A stretch of DNA of 64,000 nt from Flavobacterium oreochromis (GTDB lineage Bacteria; Bacteroidota; Bacteroidia; Flavobacteriales; Flavobacteriaceae), in assembly GCF_019565455.1 (NCBI RefSeq), contig NZ_CP067377.1, positions 1,302,001-1,366,000 on the forward strand, written 5' to 3'. The notes below the pieces were generated by a model. It worked only from the letters and a program-made list of their open reading frames with translations. It ran no database searches and was not told the origin of the DNA. A program made the translations under genes and the position numbers. This document shows, piece after piece, positions 40,304 to 50,351 of the stretch; position 1 is the stretch's first letter, and the number at the start of each line of letters is the position of its first letter.

Positions 40304-41170
40304 ATGGAAACAAAAGATTTACTCAAAAAAGTTCGTAAAATAGAAATCAAAACCCGAAGACTCAGTGATCATATCTTCTCGGGAGAATATCACACATCCT
40401 TTAAAGGACGTGGTATGACTTTTTCAGAGGTACGTCAATATCAATATGGAGATGATGTGCGTGCTATTGACTGGAATGTTACGGCACGTTACAAAGAACC
40501 TTATGTAAAAGTCTTTGAAGAAGAACGTGAATTAACTATGATGTTAATGGTAGATATTTCGGGTTCGGAAAGTTTTGGTACTAAAAATCAATTAAAAAGT
40601 GAAATTGTAACTGAAATAGCAGCAACATTAGCTTTTTCAGCAACCCAGAATAATGATAAAATTGGGTTAATTTTATTTTCAGACCAAATTGAATTATATA
40701 TTCCTCCTAAAAAGGGAAAATCACATGTATTACGTATTATTCGAGAATTAATTGAGTTTGAAGCTAAGAGCAAACAAACGAATGTAGGTAAAGCCTTAGA
40801 ATTTCTTTCTGCAACACAAAAAAAGAAAGCAATTGTATTTATGATTTCTGATTTTATTACTGATGATAATTATGAAAAAACATTAAAGATTGCCAGTAAA
40901 AAACATGATATTACAGGCATAAGGGTTTTTGATATTCGTGAGGAAAAAATACCAGATGTAGGTTTAGTAGCTATGCAAGATGCTGAAACAGATGCTATAC
41001 AGTGGATAAATACCAGTTCAAAAAATGTTCGTTTACAATATGAGAAATACTACCAAGAGAAAGTAAGTTATTTTAAGGATGTTTTCTCAAAATGTGGTGC
41101 AGGAACGGTGCATACAAGAGTTGATGAAAGTTATGTGAAAAAATTGTTGGGTTATTTTAAATCAAGATAA
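40304..41170 (+). CDS. DUF58 domain protein of the bat operon
   Basis: 288 aa. The DUF58 signature GEYHTSFKGRGMTFSEVRQYQYGDD... is at residues 28-60, with a degenerate VWA-like fold following (MLMVDISGSESFG). DUF58 proteins accompany MoxR ATPases and VWA proteins in envelope-stress operons. Start chosen at ATG 40304 (METKDLLKKV). The ORF ATG at 40286 falls in the heptamer repeat and lacks a ribosome-binding site. Confidence 0.9.
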   Translation: METKDLLKKVRKIEIKTRRLSDHIFSGEYHTSFKGRGMTFSEVRQYQYGDDVRAIDWNVTARYKEPYVKVFEEERELTMMLMVDISGSESFGTKNQLKSEIVTEIAATLAFSATQNNDKIGLILFSDQIELYIPPKKGKSHVLRIIRELIEFEAKSKQTNVGKALEFLSATQKKKAIVFMISDFITDDNYEKTLKIASKKHDITGIRVFDIREEKIPDVGLVAMQDAETDAIQWINTSSKNVRLQYEKYYQEKVSYFKDVFSKCGAGTVHTRVDESYVKKLLGYFKSR

Positions 41171-41176
41171 AAATAG

Positions 41177-42775
41177 ATGAATTTGATTAAAAAATATTGT
41201 TTTTTATTATTTCTATTAATTCAAACGGTTGTCCATTCACAATCTTTAGAAACAAAAATTGATACAACTAAAAACAAAATCGGTGCACAATTTACTTTAA
41301 GTTTAAGAGTAAAATCAAATCAAAAAACGAATGTCGTATTTCCTAAAGATAAGACTTTTGGTTCATTTGAAGTAATTGAATCGTATCCTATAGATACAAT
41401 CAAAGAAGAATCAAAGTTTGAACTTATTAAGAAATACGGTTTAATTCAGTTTGATTCAGGTAAATTTGTTATTCCTAAAATCCCTGTTTTAATTAATAAT
41501 AAACCTTATTTTTCAGATAGTATCAAAGTAGAAGTATTTAATGTAAAAGTAGATACCTTAAAACAAAAAATGTATGATATTAAACCAATTATTGAAGCTG
41601 AAAAACCAGTGGGTAATTGGTGGAAATATCTTTTAGGGATATTAGCATTAATCAGTTTAAGCTTTTTAGCATATAAATTGTATAAAAAATATCAAAAACC
41701 AGTTTCCTCTGAAACTATATACAGTACACCTATCGAAAAAGCAACAGGGTTATTACAATTATTAGAAAAGAAAGATTTTTTAGTAAAAGGAGAAATAAAA
41801 GCCTATTATTCTGAACTAACAGATATTGCTCGAGAATATATAGAAGAGGCTATAGAAATTCCAGCAAAAGAAAGTACAACCTCTGAGCTCATTGTAAGTT
41901 TACGACAAGCAGCACAAAAGAGAAAATTAAAACTTTCTCGTGAAACCGTTGAGAGTTTAGACAGAGTTCTAAAACAAGCCGATTTAGTAAAGTTTGCGCA
42001 GTCAAAACCTTTAGATTTTGAAATTGCAGATGATAGAAAAAAAATTGAATCAAGTATTATCAATATCCACAAATCAATTCCTGTTGTAGTTGATGAAACC
42101 AGCGTGAAGTGGCAAAAGGAACAAGAAGAAATTCGTAAAAAACAAGAACAAAAAAGGAAAGTAACCGCTATTGTAGGTATTGTAGGCTTCTTAATTCTAT
42201 CAGCCTTTATTTTTATAGGAATTACAAAAGGTATTGATTTTATTAAAAATGGTTTTACAGGTCCATCTACTAAAGAATTAGTTAATACAGATTGGATAAA
42301 ATCAGAATATGGAAATCCAGCCATTGTGATAGAAACCCCTGAAGTATTAACACGTACTGATGTTTCAAAAGCTATTCCGAATGATGCAGCAGGTATTGTA
42401 AAAACCACTCAAATGTTTGATTACGGAAGTTTATCACAAGGGTTTTATATTGCCATTTCATCAACAGAATTTAAACAAAAAACGAATGTAGACTTAGGAC
42501 AAGCTTTAACAGGAATGATTCAAACTTTACAAAATCAAGATTGTGAAGATATAGTAGTAAAACAAGAAGATTTTAAAACTAAAGAAGGATTAAAAGGTCT
42601 AAAAGGATATGGTAGTTTAACAAAAAATGGAGACCGAATGATTTATCAAGTATTATTGTTTAGTCAAGAAGGCGGTTTGCAACAAATAATGATTGCCTTT
42701 AGAGAAGGAGATAAAAATGGTGAAAAAATAGCCCATCGCATGTTACAATCTGTTGAACTTAAAAAAGCACCCTAA
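41177..42775 (+). CDS. Bat-operon membrane protein of unknown function
   Basis: 532 aa. Signal peptide (cut near VVHSQ), a periplasmic beta-sandwich of about 120 residues (similar in feel to BatD repeats), TM segment near residues 150-170 and a second near 335-355, then a soluble C-terminal domain of about 160 residues. It overlaps the batA start by one base (TAATG), which indicates translational coupling. Conserved position in flavobacterial bat operons suggests it is a component of the same system; no reliable family name from sequence alone. Confidence 0.75.
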   Translation: MNLIKKYCFLLFLLIQTVVHSQSLETKIDTTKNKIGAQFTLSLRVKSNQKTNVVFPKDKTFGSFEVIESYPIDTIKEESKFELIKKYGLIQFDSGKFVIPKIPVLINNKPYFSDSIKVEVFNVKVDTLKQKMYDIKPIIEAEKPVGNWWKYLLGILALISLSFLAYKLYKKYQKPVSSETIYSTPIEKATGLLQLLEKKDFLVKGEIKAYYSELTDIAREYIEEAIEIPAKESTTSELIVSLRQAAQKRKLKLSRETVESLDRVLKQADLVKFAQSKPLDFEIADDRKKIESSIINIHKSIPVVVDETSVKWQKEQEEIRKKQEQKRKVTAIVGIVGFLILSAFIFIGITKGIDFIKNGFTGPSTKELVNTDWIKSEYGNPAIVIETPEVLTRTDVSKAIPNDAAGIVKTTQMFDYGSLSQGFYIAISSTEFKQKTNVDLGQALTGMIQTLQNQDCEDIVVKQEDFKTKEGLKGLKGYGSLTKNGDRMIYQVLLFSQEGGLQQIMIAFREGDKNGEKIAHRMLQSVELKKAP

Positions 42776-43775
42776 TGAAGAATGTAACATTTTTAAATCC
42801 TGAATTTTTCTGGTTATTTTTATTACTACCTTTAGTAATTACGTGGTATTTTTTTATGAATAAAAAGAAAAACCAACACTAAAGGTAAGTTCATTAAAAG
42901 GTTTTCAAGCAACAACATCCATTTTGCCTAAGTTAAAACCCGTTCTTTTTGCCATACGGTTATTTACTTTAAGTGCCTTAATAATAGCTATGGCAAGACC
43001 AAGGACAGTAGATGTAAGTAATAAAACAAATAGTACTTTTGGTATTGATATTGTAATTGCATCTGATGTTTCAGGAAGTATGTTAGCAAAAGACTTAAAA
43101 CCTAATCGAATGGAGGCACTAAAAGAAGTGGCATCTAGTTTCGTAAAAGAACGTTTTAATGATCGTATAGGAGTAGTAGTTTATGCGGCTGAAGCTTATA
43201 CCAAAACACCAGTTACGAGTGATAAGGCTGTAGTGTTACAAGCCATTGATGATATTAAATATGATAATGTTTTGCAAGACGGGACAGGTATAGGAATGGG
43301 ATTAGCTACAGCTGTTAACCGTTTAAAAGATAGTAAAGCAAAAAGTAAAGTTATTATTTTGATGACGGATGGCGTTAATAATGCAGGTTTATTAGATCCA
43401 CAAACAGCAGCTGAAATTGCGGCTGATTTAGGGATTAAGGTCTATACAATAGGAATAGGAACAAACGGTAATGCTTTATTTCCATATGCGTATGCACCTA
43501 ACGGAGGTTTTTTGTTTAAAATGATGCCCGTTCAAATTGATGAAAAATTAATGAAAGGCATTGCACAAAAAACAGGAGGAAAATATTTTAGAGCAACAAA
43601 TAATTCAAGTTTAGAAAACATTTATAATGAAATCAACAAATTAGAAAAAACCAAAGTAGATGAATTAAAATTCGTTAATTATGACGAAAAATACCGTCCT
43701 TGGGTTTGGTTCGCAGGTTTGTTGTTATTGATAGAAATAATATTAAGAAAAACAGTTTTTAGAAGTTTTATATAA
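42775..43775 (+). CDS. batA: VWA-domain aerotolerance protein BatA (one frameshift)
   Basis: 333 aa after correction. N-terminal membrane segment (FFWLFLLLPLVITWYFF), a second near residue 60, a VWA domain with MIDAS DVSGSM, and a C-terminal TM anchor (WVWFAGLLLLIEIIL). The frame breaks near 42884 (NKKKNQH then stop). One extra A reads NKKKKPTLKVSSLKGF and joins the open frame downstream. Part of the operon linked to oxygen and stress tolerance in Bacteroides fragilis. Confidence 0.9.
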
Positions 43776-43817
43776 TTGAAATTGTTATTAAAAATTGCAA
43801 TTGAAATTTAAAAAAAG

Positions 43818-44855
43818 ATGTACGAATTAGACGAATCAAAATACCTGTATTTATTTCTTTTATTACCAATTTTGGTAGGGTTTTTCTTTTGGAACCAATT
43901 TTGGAAAAGAAAAAAGCAACAAGAGTTTGGCGATTTAGAATTGCTTAAAAAATTAAGTCCTGAAAAATCAACTTTTAAACCAATATTAAAATTTGGAATA
44001 TTACTCTTTGCATCTGTAATGCTAATTTTAGGATTAGTTAACCCTAAAATTGGTACGAAAGTAGAAAAAGTAAAACGAGAAGGAATTGATATTGTATTTG
44101 CAATTGATATTTCTAAAAGTATGCTTTGTGAAGACATAGCCCCCAGTCGTTTAGAAAAAAGTAAACAATTAGTGTCTCAAATTATTAACGGGTTAGGAAA
44201 TGATCGTATAGGTATTATTGCTTATTCGGGAAGTGCTTTTCCTGTGTTGCCAATAACAACAGATTATAATGCCGCTAAGATGTTTCTTCAAGGAATGAAT
44301 CCAGGAATGATCTCTTCGCAAGGAAGTAATTTAGATGAAGCAATTCAATTGACTGAAAAATACTTTGAAGGGAGCGGTAATACAAGTAAACTTTTAGTCA
44401 TGGTGACAGATGGCGAAGACCATTCAGAAAAAGCCCAAGAAGCAGCTGCACAAGCTCGTAAAAGAGGAATAAAAATCATTACTATTGGTGTAGGAACTCC
44501 TAATGGAGGACCTATTCCTATTAGAAATGGTAATTCTATTGAATACCATAAAGACAAAGAAACAGGACAAACCGTTACTACTAAGTTACGACCAGAAGCT
44601 TTAGAAGCTATTGCTAAAGCCGCTAATGGAGGTTATATAAACGGTGCAAATACCAAACAAGTAGTTGATTTTATGCGAAAATCATTGAATAATATTCAAA
44701 AAACACAATTTGAAGCAACTGAGATGGCTAATTTTCAATCACAGTTTCAATGGTTTTTAGGAATAGGTTTTTTCTTGTTGTTATTAGATGTATTTCTTTT
44801 AGAACGAAAAACAAAATGGGTGCAAAAATTAGATTTGTTTAATGAAAAGAAATAA
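43818..44855 (+). CDS. batB: VWA-domain aerotolerance protein BatB
   Basis: 345 aa, paralogous to BatA next door: N-terminal TM segments, VWA domain with MIDAS DISKSM, and C-terminal TM (FQWFLGIGFFLLLLDVFLL). The later VTDGEDHSEKA provides a further MIDAS Asp. No frame break. Probably forms a membrane complex with BatA and the MoxR ATPase. Confidence 0.92.
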   Translation: MYELDESKYLYLFLLLPILVGFFFWNQFWKRKKQQEFGDLELLKKLSPEKSTFKPILKFGILLFASVMLILGLVNPKIGTKVEKVKREGIDIVFAIDISKSMLCEDIAPSRLEKSKQLVSQIINGLGNDRIGIIAYSGSAFPVLPITTDYNAAKMFLQGMNPGMISSQGSNLDEAIQLTEKYFEGSGNTSKLLVMVTDGEDHSEKAQEAAAQARKRGIKIITIGVGTPNGGPIPIRNGNSIEYHKDKETGQTVTTKLRPEALEAIAKAANGGYINGANTKQVVDFMRKSLNNIQKTQFEATEMANFQSQFQWFLGIGFFLLLLDVFLLERKTKWVQKLDLFNEKK

Positions 44856-44867
44856 AATTTTAACCAT

Positions 44868-44976
44868 AAAAACATAAGCAAAGCATAAAGCTTATAAAAT
44901 AGCTCAATCATAACTTTGTGACTATTGTTAAATATTAAGATTCTAGTGATTTTTAAATAAAAAATTAAACCTTTTT
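44868..44976. repeat. Intergenic inverted-repeat-like spacer between batB and batC
   Basis: The ends TTAACCATAAAAA and CTTTTTGGTTAA are imperfect inverted repeats around a 109-bp spacer with short repeats of type ACATAAGC/GCATAAAGC. It resembles the dispersed intergenic repeats common in Flavobacterium genomes. Confidence 0.4.
44911..44918 (+). promoter_or_regulatory. Possible internal promoter before batC
   Basis: Perfect -7 box TAACTTTG inside the batB-batC spacer repeat. No -33 box at the usual spacing. Confidence 0.35.
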
Positions 44977-44982
44977 GGTTAA

Positions 44983-45729
44983 ATGGAAATGAAAAGAATT
45001 ATTTTACATATCGTTTTATCAATTTCTGTTAGTATTTTTGCGCAGCAGAAAAAGATTTTGAATTGCCTGACGGTGTTTCGCAATTTGATAAAAAACAATA
45101 TGTTCAAGCAGAAGCAAATTTTAGAGTTTCAAAAAGTAATAATCCTAAAAAAGCAGTGTCCGCTTATAATTTAGGAAATGCTATTTATAAGCAAAATCAA
45201 GCATCAGAAGCAAAGGTTGCTTATGCTAAGGCAACAGAAATTGCCACGACAAAGAATGAAAAACAATATGCTTATCATAATTTAGGAAATACTTATATGA
45301 AAGAAAAAACATATGATAAAGCAGTTGAAGCCTATAAAAATGCCCTACGTAATAACCCAGCTGATGAAGAATCACGCTATAATTATGCGTTAGCAAAAAA
45401 TTATTGAAGGAAAATCCACCTTCAAAAAATGATGATAAGAAAAAGGATAAAAAAGGGGATAGTCCTGATAAAAAACCAAATCAAGATAAAAATCAAGATA
45501 AGGACAAAAATCAGAACGATAAAAATAAAAACAAGCAAGACAAACCTGATAATAAAGATCAAGACAAAGGTCAAAACCAGAATAATCCGCAACCTAAACC
45601 TAATAATGTTCCGAAAGATAGGATGCAAAATTTATTAGATGCGGTAAATAACGAGGAGAAAAAATTCAAGATCGAGTGAATGCTCGAAAAGTAAAAGGAG
45701 CTCCTAAACAAGAAGGAAAAGATTGGTAG
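44983..45729 (+). CDS. batC: TPR protein BatC (three frameshifts)
   Basis: 249 aa after correction. A signal peptide (cut near FAQ) is followed by three or so TPR repeats (about 35-140, e.g. AYHNLGNTYMKEKTYDKAVE). The tail is very Lys/Asp/Asn/Gln-rich (DKKKDKKGDSPDKKPN type) and low in complexity, then ends KGAPKQEGKDW. Missing bases near 45045, 45402 (AKKLLKENPP restored) and 45665 (EEKKIQDRVNAR restored) break the frame. All three lie in or near A runs. ATG 44989 is an alternative start. The stop overlaps the upstream TTG of the batD frame. Confidence 0.83.
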
Positions 45730-45746
45730 AAAAGAAAACAAGAAGA

Positions 45747-47543
45747 ATGAAGAAACTATTTTTTATACTTATATTATTTTGTGTGGAAATCACTGCTCAA
45801 GTCCAGTTTGTGACTAACGTGAGCAAAAACAATTTGGGTATAAACGAGCGTTTACGAATTGATTTCACAATGAATGATGATGGAGATAATTTTGATCCTC
45901 CAACATTTGATGGGTTCCGAATAATAGGAGGACCTAATCAATCAGTTAGCTATTCGTGGATTAATGGAAGAAAATCCTATGAGAAAACCTACTCCTATTT
46001 CTTACAACCCACTAAAAAAGGAACTTTCGTTATTAAAGGTGCTTCTATTGAAATAAATGGCCAAAATTATAAGTCTAATGTTGTTAAAATAACTGTAGGA
46101 AATCCAGTTCCTGAAGAACGTGATCCTTATGATCCATACGGAGGAGGTAGTCCTTATTATCAACAACAACGCCAACAAGCGCCAACTTCATCAGCTATGG
46201 GAAAAGAAGGGGTACATTTAGTTGCTGAAATTTCCAATAGTAATCCATATCTCAATGAACCTATTACCGTAGTTTATAAGATCTATGTTAGTCATCGTTC
46301 AGGAGTAGGAGGTTGGCAAGAGACTCAAAATCCTAAGTATAACAACTTCTGGAGTCAAAATATAGATATTAAACAATTACAAGTACAAGAAGGAAAGTTT
46401 AAAGGAGAAATGTATCGCTATGCAGTGCTACGTAAAACCGTTTTATATCCTCAAAAATCAGGTAAATTAGTTATAGAACCATTAACTTTAGATGTAGAAG
46501 TAGAAGTTCCTTCTGGGGATGTAGATTTTTTTGGTCGTCCGATTATGACTATGGGACATAAGAAAGTTTCGGCAGGAGCGAAAACCATTATGGTTAAAGC
46601 ACTTCCTGAAGCAGGAAAACCAACTGATTTTACAGGAGCAGTAGGAAGTTTTGATTTTAAAGTAATTCCATCTAAAACTAGCGTTAAAGCAGGAGAATCC
46701 ATTGATTTAAAAATAGCAGTTTCAGGAACAGGAAACTTAAAGTTATTTACGTTGCCTAAACCTACTGTGCCCTCTTCATTAGAAATGTATGACCCTCAAC
46801 ATCAAGAAAAGGTGCAAACACCACTTTCTGGAATGACTGGTAATATTCAAGATACTTATACAATTATTCCACAAAGTGAAGGGAAATATTTAATCAAGCC
46901 GATGACTTTTACTTACTTTGATTTAGATTCAAAAACGTATAAATCAATTACATCTAAAGAAATAACATTATTCGTAGACAAAGGAGATATTTTAGCAAAT
47001 AATTCAACAAATTTTAATAAATCAAAAGTAACAGCAGCTTCTACCTTTAGATTTATTAAAACAAAAACCACTTTACAATCACAAAACATTTCAGATTTCT
47101 TAGGATCAGGTTTATTTTATGCACTATTAATTGCGCCATTTTTAGCAATTCCATTTATTATTACCTTACGTCGTAAGGAAGAAGAAAGAAAAGCAGATTT
47201 GGAAGGTAATAGAATCAAGTTGTCAAATAAATTAGCTAAAAAATACTTATCAGAAGCTCAAAAACAATTAGCAAATAAAGAACCCTTCTATATCGCTTTA
47301 GAACGTGCATTACATAATTTCTTAAAAGCAAAACTACATATCGAAACAACCGATATGAGTAAAGACAAAATCCGTGAATTATTAATGCAAAAACAAGCAA
47401 CAGATGATACTATAGTGCAATTTATTGCTTTAATAGAGAGTTGCGAGTTTGCTCGATATGCACCATCTACTAGTACAAGTATTCAGAATGATTATAATTT
47501 AGCAGTAAGCATTATTTCTAATTTAGAAAAGCAGTTAGTTTAA
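45747..47543 (+). CDS. batD: Aerotolerance protein BatD
   Basis: 598 aa. Signal peptide (MKKLFFILILFCVEITAQ) and an ectodomain of several beta-sandwich repeats, then a TM segment (LFYALLIAPFLAIPFII, about 465-482) and a cytoplasmic helical tail that mediates interaction with the other Bat proteins in homologues. A short proline/glutamine/tyrosine-rich segment occurs near residues 130-145. Start at ATG 45747; the upstream TTG in frame overlaps batC. Confidence 0.9.
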   Translation: MKKLFFILILFCVEITAQVQFVTNVSKNNLGINERLRIDFTMNDDGDNFDPPTFDGFRIIGGPNQSVSYSWINGRKSYEKTYSYFLQPTKKGTFVIKGASIEINGQNYKSNVVKITVGNPVPEERDPYDPYGGGSPYYQQQRQQAPTSSAMGKEGVHLVAEISNSNPYLNEPITVVYKIYVSHRSGVGGWQETQNPKYNNFWSQNIDIKQLQVQEGKFKGEMYRYAVLRKTVLYPQKSGKLVIEPLTLDVEVEVPSGDVDFFGRPIMTMGHKKVSAGAKTIMVKALPEAGKPTDFTGAVGSFDFKVIPSKTSVKAGESIDLKIAVSGTGNLKLFTLPKPTVPSSLEMYDPQHQEKVQTPLSGMTGNIQDTYTIIPQSEGKYLIKPMTFTYFDLDSKTYKSITSKEITLFVDKGDILANNSTNFNKSKVTAASTFRFIKTKTTLQSQNISDFLGSGLFYALLIAPFLAIPFIITLRRKEEERKADLEGNRIKLSNKLAKKYLSEAQKQLANKEPFYIALERALHNFLKAKLHIETTDMSKDKIRELLMQKQATDDTIVQFIALIESCEFARYAPSTSTSIQNDYNLAVSIISNLEKQLV

Positions 47544-47651
47544 TTTAATGAAATTGAAAAGCATTGTCAAACTGTATCTTATAGATGTTGCTTTACAGAG
47601 TTTTACAAAGAATTGTAATTTTATTTTTTAGGTAAATAAAATAAACAGAGA

Positions 47652-48398
47652 ATGAGAAAATTAGTCTATATATTTTTATTCCTATCACAATTTATTTGGG
47701 CAAACAGTCCATTTGAAAGAGGAAATGATTTTTATCAAAAAGGAAAATATCAAGAAGCAATTCAAGCTTATGAAAGTATTTTGTCAGAAAGACAAGAGTC
47801 AGCTGAAGTATATTATAATTTAGGGAACTGTTATTATAAATTAAATAGAGTGGCACCAGCCGTTTTTAATTTTGAAAAAGCGTTGTTGTTAAGTCCTAAT
47901 GATGCTGAAATACAAAACAACTTGGCATTTGCTCAAAAAATGGCAATTGATGATATTCAGGAAGTGCCACAAGTTGGTTTTTCTAAAATTATAGCAGATT
48001 TTACCTCAATCTTTCACTATGACACTTGGGGATGGATTGCTATTATTTTTGCTTTCCTCACATTAGCGTGTTTTGTAGTTTATTATTATTCGGATAAGAC
48101 AATTTTAAAACGAATTTTCTTTGGAGGAATCTTATTAGGTTTATGTTTCGTTTTATTAAGTCTTTTTGCAGGTTTTTATGAATATAATCGTTTGCAAAAA
48201 GAAAAGCTAGCTATTGTTTTTGCAGATCTGGTTAATGTAAAAAGTGAACCTAACGCAACATCAAGTAATGTTTTTACTCTGCATGCCGGAACAAAAGTAA
48301 AAATTATTGAAAGTTTAGATAATTACTACAAAATTCAAATAGCTGATTTAAAAGAAGGGTGGTTAATACGAAGTGATATTAAGGAAATTAAAAAATAA
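47652..48398 (+). CDS. batE: TPR/SH3-domain aerotolerance protein BatE
   Basis: 248 aa. Signal peptide (cut near WANS), two TPR repeats (about 20-95), two TM segments (about 125-145 and 155-175) and a C-terminal bacterial SH3 domain (VNVKSEPNATSSNVFTLHAG). Last gene of the bat operon, 108 bp after batD. It completes the order moxR-DUF58-532aa-batA-batB-batC-batD-batE. Confidence 0.88.
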   Translation: MRKLVYIFLFLSQFIWANSPFERGNDFYQKGKYQEAIQAYESILSERQESAEVYYNLGNCYYKLNRVAPAVFNFEKALLLSPNDAEIQNNLAFAQKMAIDDIQEVPQVGFSKIIADFTSIFHYDTWGWIAIIFAFLTLACFVVYYYSDKTILKRIFFGGILLGLCFVLLSLFAGFYEYNRLQKEKLAIVFADLVNVKSEPNATSSNVFTLHAGTKVKIIESLDNYYKIQIADLKEGWLIRSDIKEIKK

Positions 48399-48475
48399 TA
48401 TTTGATATATTTAAAGTTATATCTCTTAATTCTTTATATCTAGAAAACAAAAGCATTTTATGTGTTATACTTTAT

Positions 48476-48508
48476 TATCCGAATAATCTATAAATATTAT
48501 TCGGATAA
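48476..48508. repeat. Perfect inverted repeat between batE and the convergent serine hydrolase
   Basis: 12-13 bp arms TTATCCGAATAAT/ATTATTCGGATAA. No T tract on either side, so it is a weak terminator candidate. Confidence 0.5.
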
Positions 48509-48530
48509 AGACAGGTAACTATTTTATAGA

Positions 48531-49871
48531 TTATTGTTTTATACTAGCTAAAATGTCTTTTACTAGAGTATTTAAGTCTATATGACCATAGCCTAAACGA
48601 ACGATTACCATATCATGAGAAGGTATTATAAACACACGTTGTCCCTGAAAACCATCAGCATAATAAATATTTTTAGGGCAATCAGGTAATACACCACTTG
48701 CATTTAACCAAAATTGAGCACCATATTCATTATTAGAAGTAGGAGTAGGAGTAGCTACATAATTAGACCAGCTGGGATCGAATAATTGTTCACCATTCCA
48801 GTTTCCTTTATGTAAATATAACAAACCAAATTTTGCCCAATCACGAGCATTAGCCCAAGCATAAGAAGAGCCTATATAATGTCCAGCTAAGTCTGTCTCA
48901 ACTATCATTGAATGCATTCCAATTTTATCAATTAGCGCACTATACCAAAAGTCTAAATATTCTTGATGTGTTTTAAACTGATAACGAATGATTCCTGAAA
49001 GTAAGTTTGTTGTGCCAGAGGAGTAGTTCCAACTAGCGTTAGGTTTTCCAACTAATGGTTTTTTTATTTGAGATTTAGTCATATCACTCTCTTGAAATAA
49101 CATTTTAGTCGCATCAGATATTTTATCATAATTTTCATCCCATTCTAGACCTGAATTCATTTGTAATAGATTATGGATAGTAATGTTTTTACGCGCATCA
49201 TTTTTCCATTCAGTAATGGGAGCAGGTTGATTAATATTTAATTTACCTTGTTTTTGAAGAATACCAAATAAAGTTCCAGTTATACTTTTTGTCATGGACC
49301 ATCCTAATAATCTTGAATTTTTAGTGAAATTTGGAGCATATTTTTCAGCAATAATTTGGTCTTTATAAACTACTACTATTGCGCGAGTACATCTCTTCCC
49401 TTTTTTATTAGGTTCAAATCCTTGAGAAACAGCCTTGTTTAAACGATCATAATTAATGTTGGTAAAATCAGGTTTAGATGGTTCACCACCACCATATGGG
49501 AAAGGTATTTTTTTGTTAATTGTAAAATTTCGTTTAGGAACTAAATAAGGTTTGTTTGGGTCATAATCATCATTAATTAATACTGTTCCTAAACCTTCTC
49601 TGTATACCGCTTTTCTTTTCTTAAATCCGTATACTGATGATTCAGCAAATTTATTTTCATCATTAATTTCATTTTTAGCTAAATCAATTAAGTTAATATC
49701 ATTATCTGTTTTTTCAATAATAGAGAGGGGCCGATTATCTAAAAAATGACCAGAAGCAACACTTTTTGCTGAAAACCCCGAAATTAAATCTAGCTTTGGA
49801 TAATTTTGAAATATTACAATCCCTAAAACACCTATAAAAACGAATGTGATAAATCCTAGTATTTTTTTCAT
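48531..49871 (-). CDS. Serine hydrolase (beta-lactamase class C/PBP-like), membrane-anchored
   Basis: 446 aa. A single N-terminal TM segment, no lipobox. The catalytic SxxK is SMTK in WSMTKSITG, with Tyr of the second motif in WNYSSGTTN. The family (Beta-lactamase, PF00144) includes esterases, peptidases and beta-lactamase-like proteins. The ~150-residue region before SxxK is unusual in length. Function as esterase or peptidase is more likely than beta-lactam resistance. It stands alone on the minus strand. Confidence 0.82.
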   Translation of the reverse strand: MKKILGFITFVFIGVLGIVIFQNYPKLDLISGFSAKSVASGHFLDNRPLSIIEKTDNDINLIDLAKNEINDENKFAESSVYGFKKRKAVYREGLGTVLINDDYDPNKPYLVPKRNFTINKKIPFPYGGGEPSKPDFTNINYDRLNKAVSQGFEPNKKGKRCTRAIVVVYKDQIIAEKYAPNFTKNSRLLGWSMTKSITGTLFGILQKQGKLNINQPAPITEWKNDARKNITIHNLLQMNSGLEWDENYDKISDATKMLFQESDMTKSQIKKPLVGKPNASWNYSSGTTNLLSGIIRYQFKTHQEYLDFWYSALIDKIGMHSMIVETDLAGHYIGSSYAWANARDWAKFGLLYLHKGNWNGEQLFDPSWSNYVATPTPTSNNEYGAQFWLNASGVLPDCPKNIYYADGFQGQRVFIIPSHDMVIVRLGYGHIDLNTLVKDILASIKQ

Positions 49872-50351
49872 CTGTGTAATGATATTAAATTAGATAGTAG
49901 CAATCCTTATTTTATTTGTATGAAATTATATACATTGTCTAGTTAAAGAATATTGCTTAAAAAATATTTATTTACTGCAATATAAAGTTTTTTACTATCA
50001 TAAAAAAAATGATTTTTCTTATTAAAGATAATTTTAAGAAATAGATATTTTTAATAACTAAAAATATTTTACTATTTGTATGGATAATATCATTCCTAAT
50101 AACCTATTTAATGAATCAAAAAATTAATAACTTTAAAAAGAAAAGTATAAACACAATAAATTTTCATTTACTAAAAACAAATTCAGTTATTACTTATTAT
50201 AATAGAAATGTTCTTAGTAACATAAAAAAATCCCCATTGAATTTAAATAAGAAAGCTTTAATAGAACAGGAAGAAATGAAAGTTTTTAAAAACTTTAATA
50301 AAATATCCTAACTAATTAACTAATTTTGCATTTAGAATTTTTCTAAATAAT
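49872..50351. other. 480-bp AT-rich gap with one doubtful small ORF
   Basis: Very AT-rich. A 66-codon ORF (50111-50311, Lys/Asn-rich, MNQKINNFKKKS) is possible but shows no family features. The sufS -7 box is at 50321-50328. Confidence 0.4.
50321..50328 (+). promoter_or_regulatory. -7 box TAATTTTG for sufS
   Basis: Perfect TAnnTTTG, 23 bp upstream of ATG 50352. Confidence 0.55.

Noticed and set aside
45422..45628. 68-aa minus-strand ORF opposite the Lys-rich tail of batC
   Set aside because: It is the mirror image of a low-complexity coding stretch and shows no gene features.
48476..48508. Intrinsic terminator of batE or the serine hydrolase
   Set aside because: Perfect 12-13 bp arms but no T tract on either strand, so listed only as an inverted repeat.
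50111..50311. 66-codon ORF before sufS
   Set aside because: Low-complexity Lys/Asn/Ile composition in an AT-rich gap, with no homologous feature or clear promoter; kept only as a remark on the gap.
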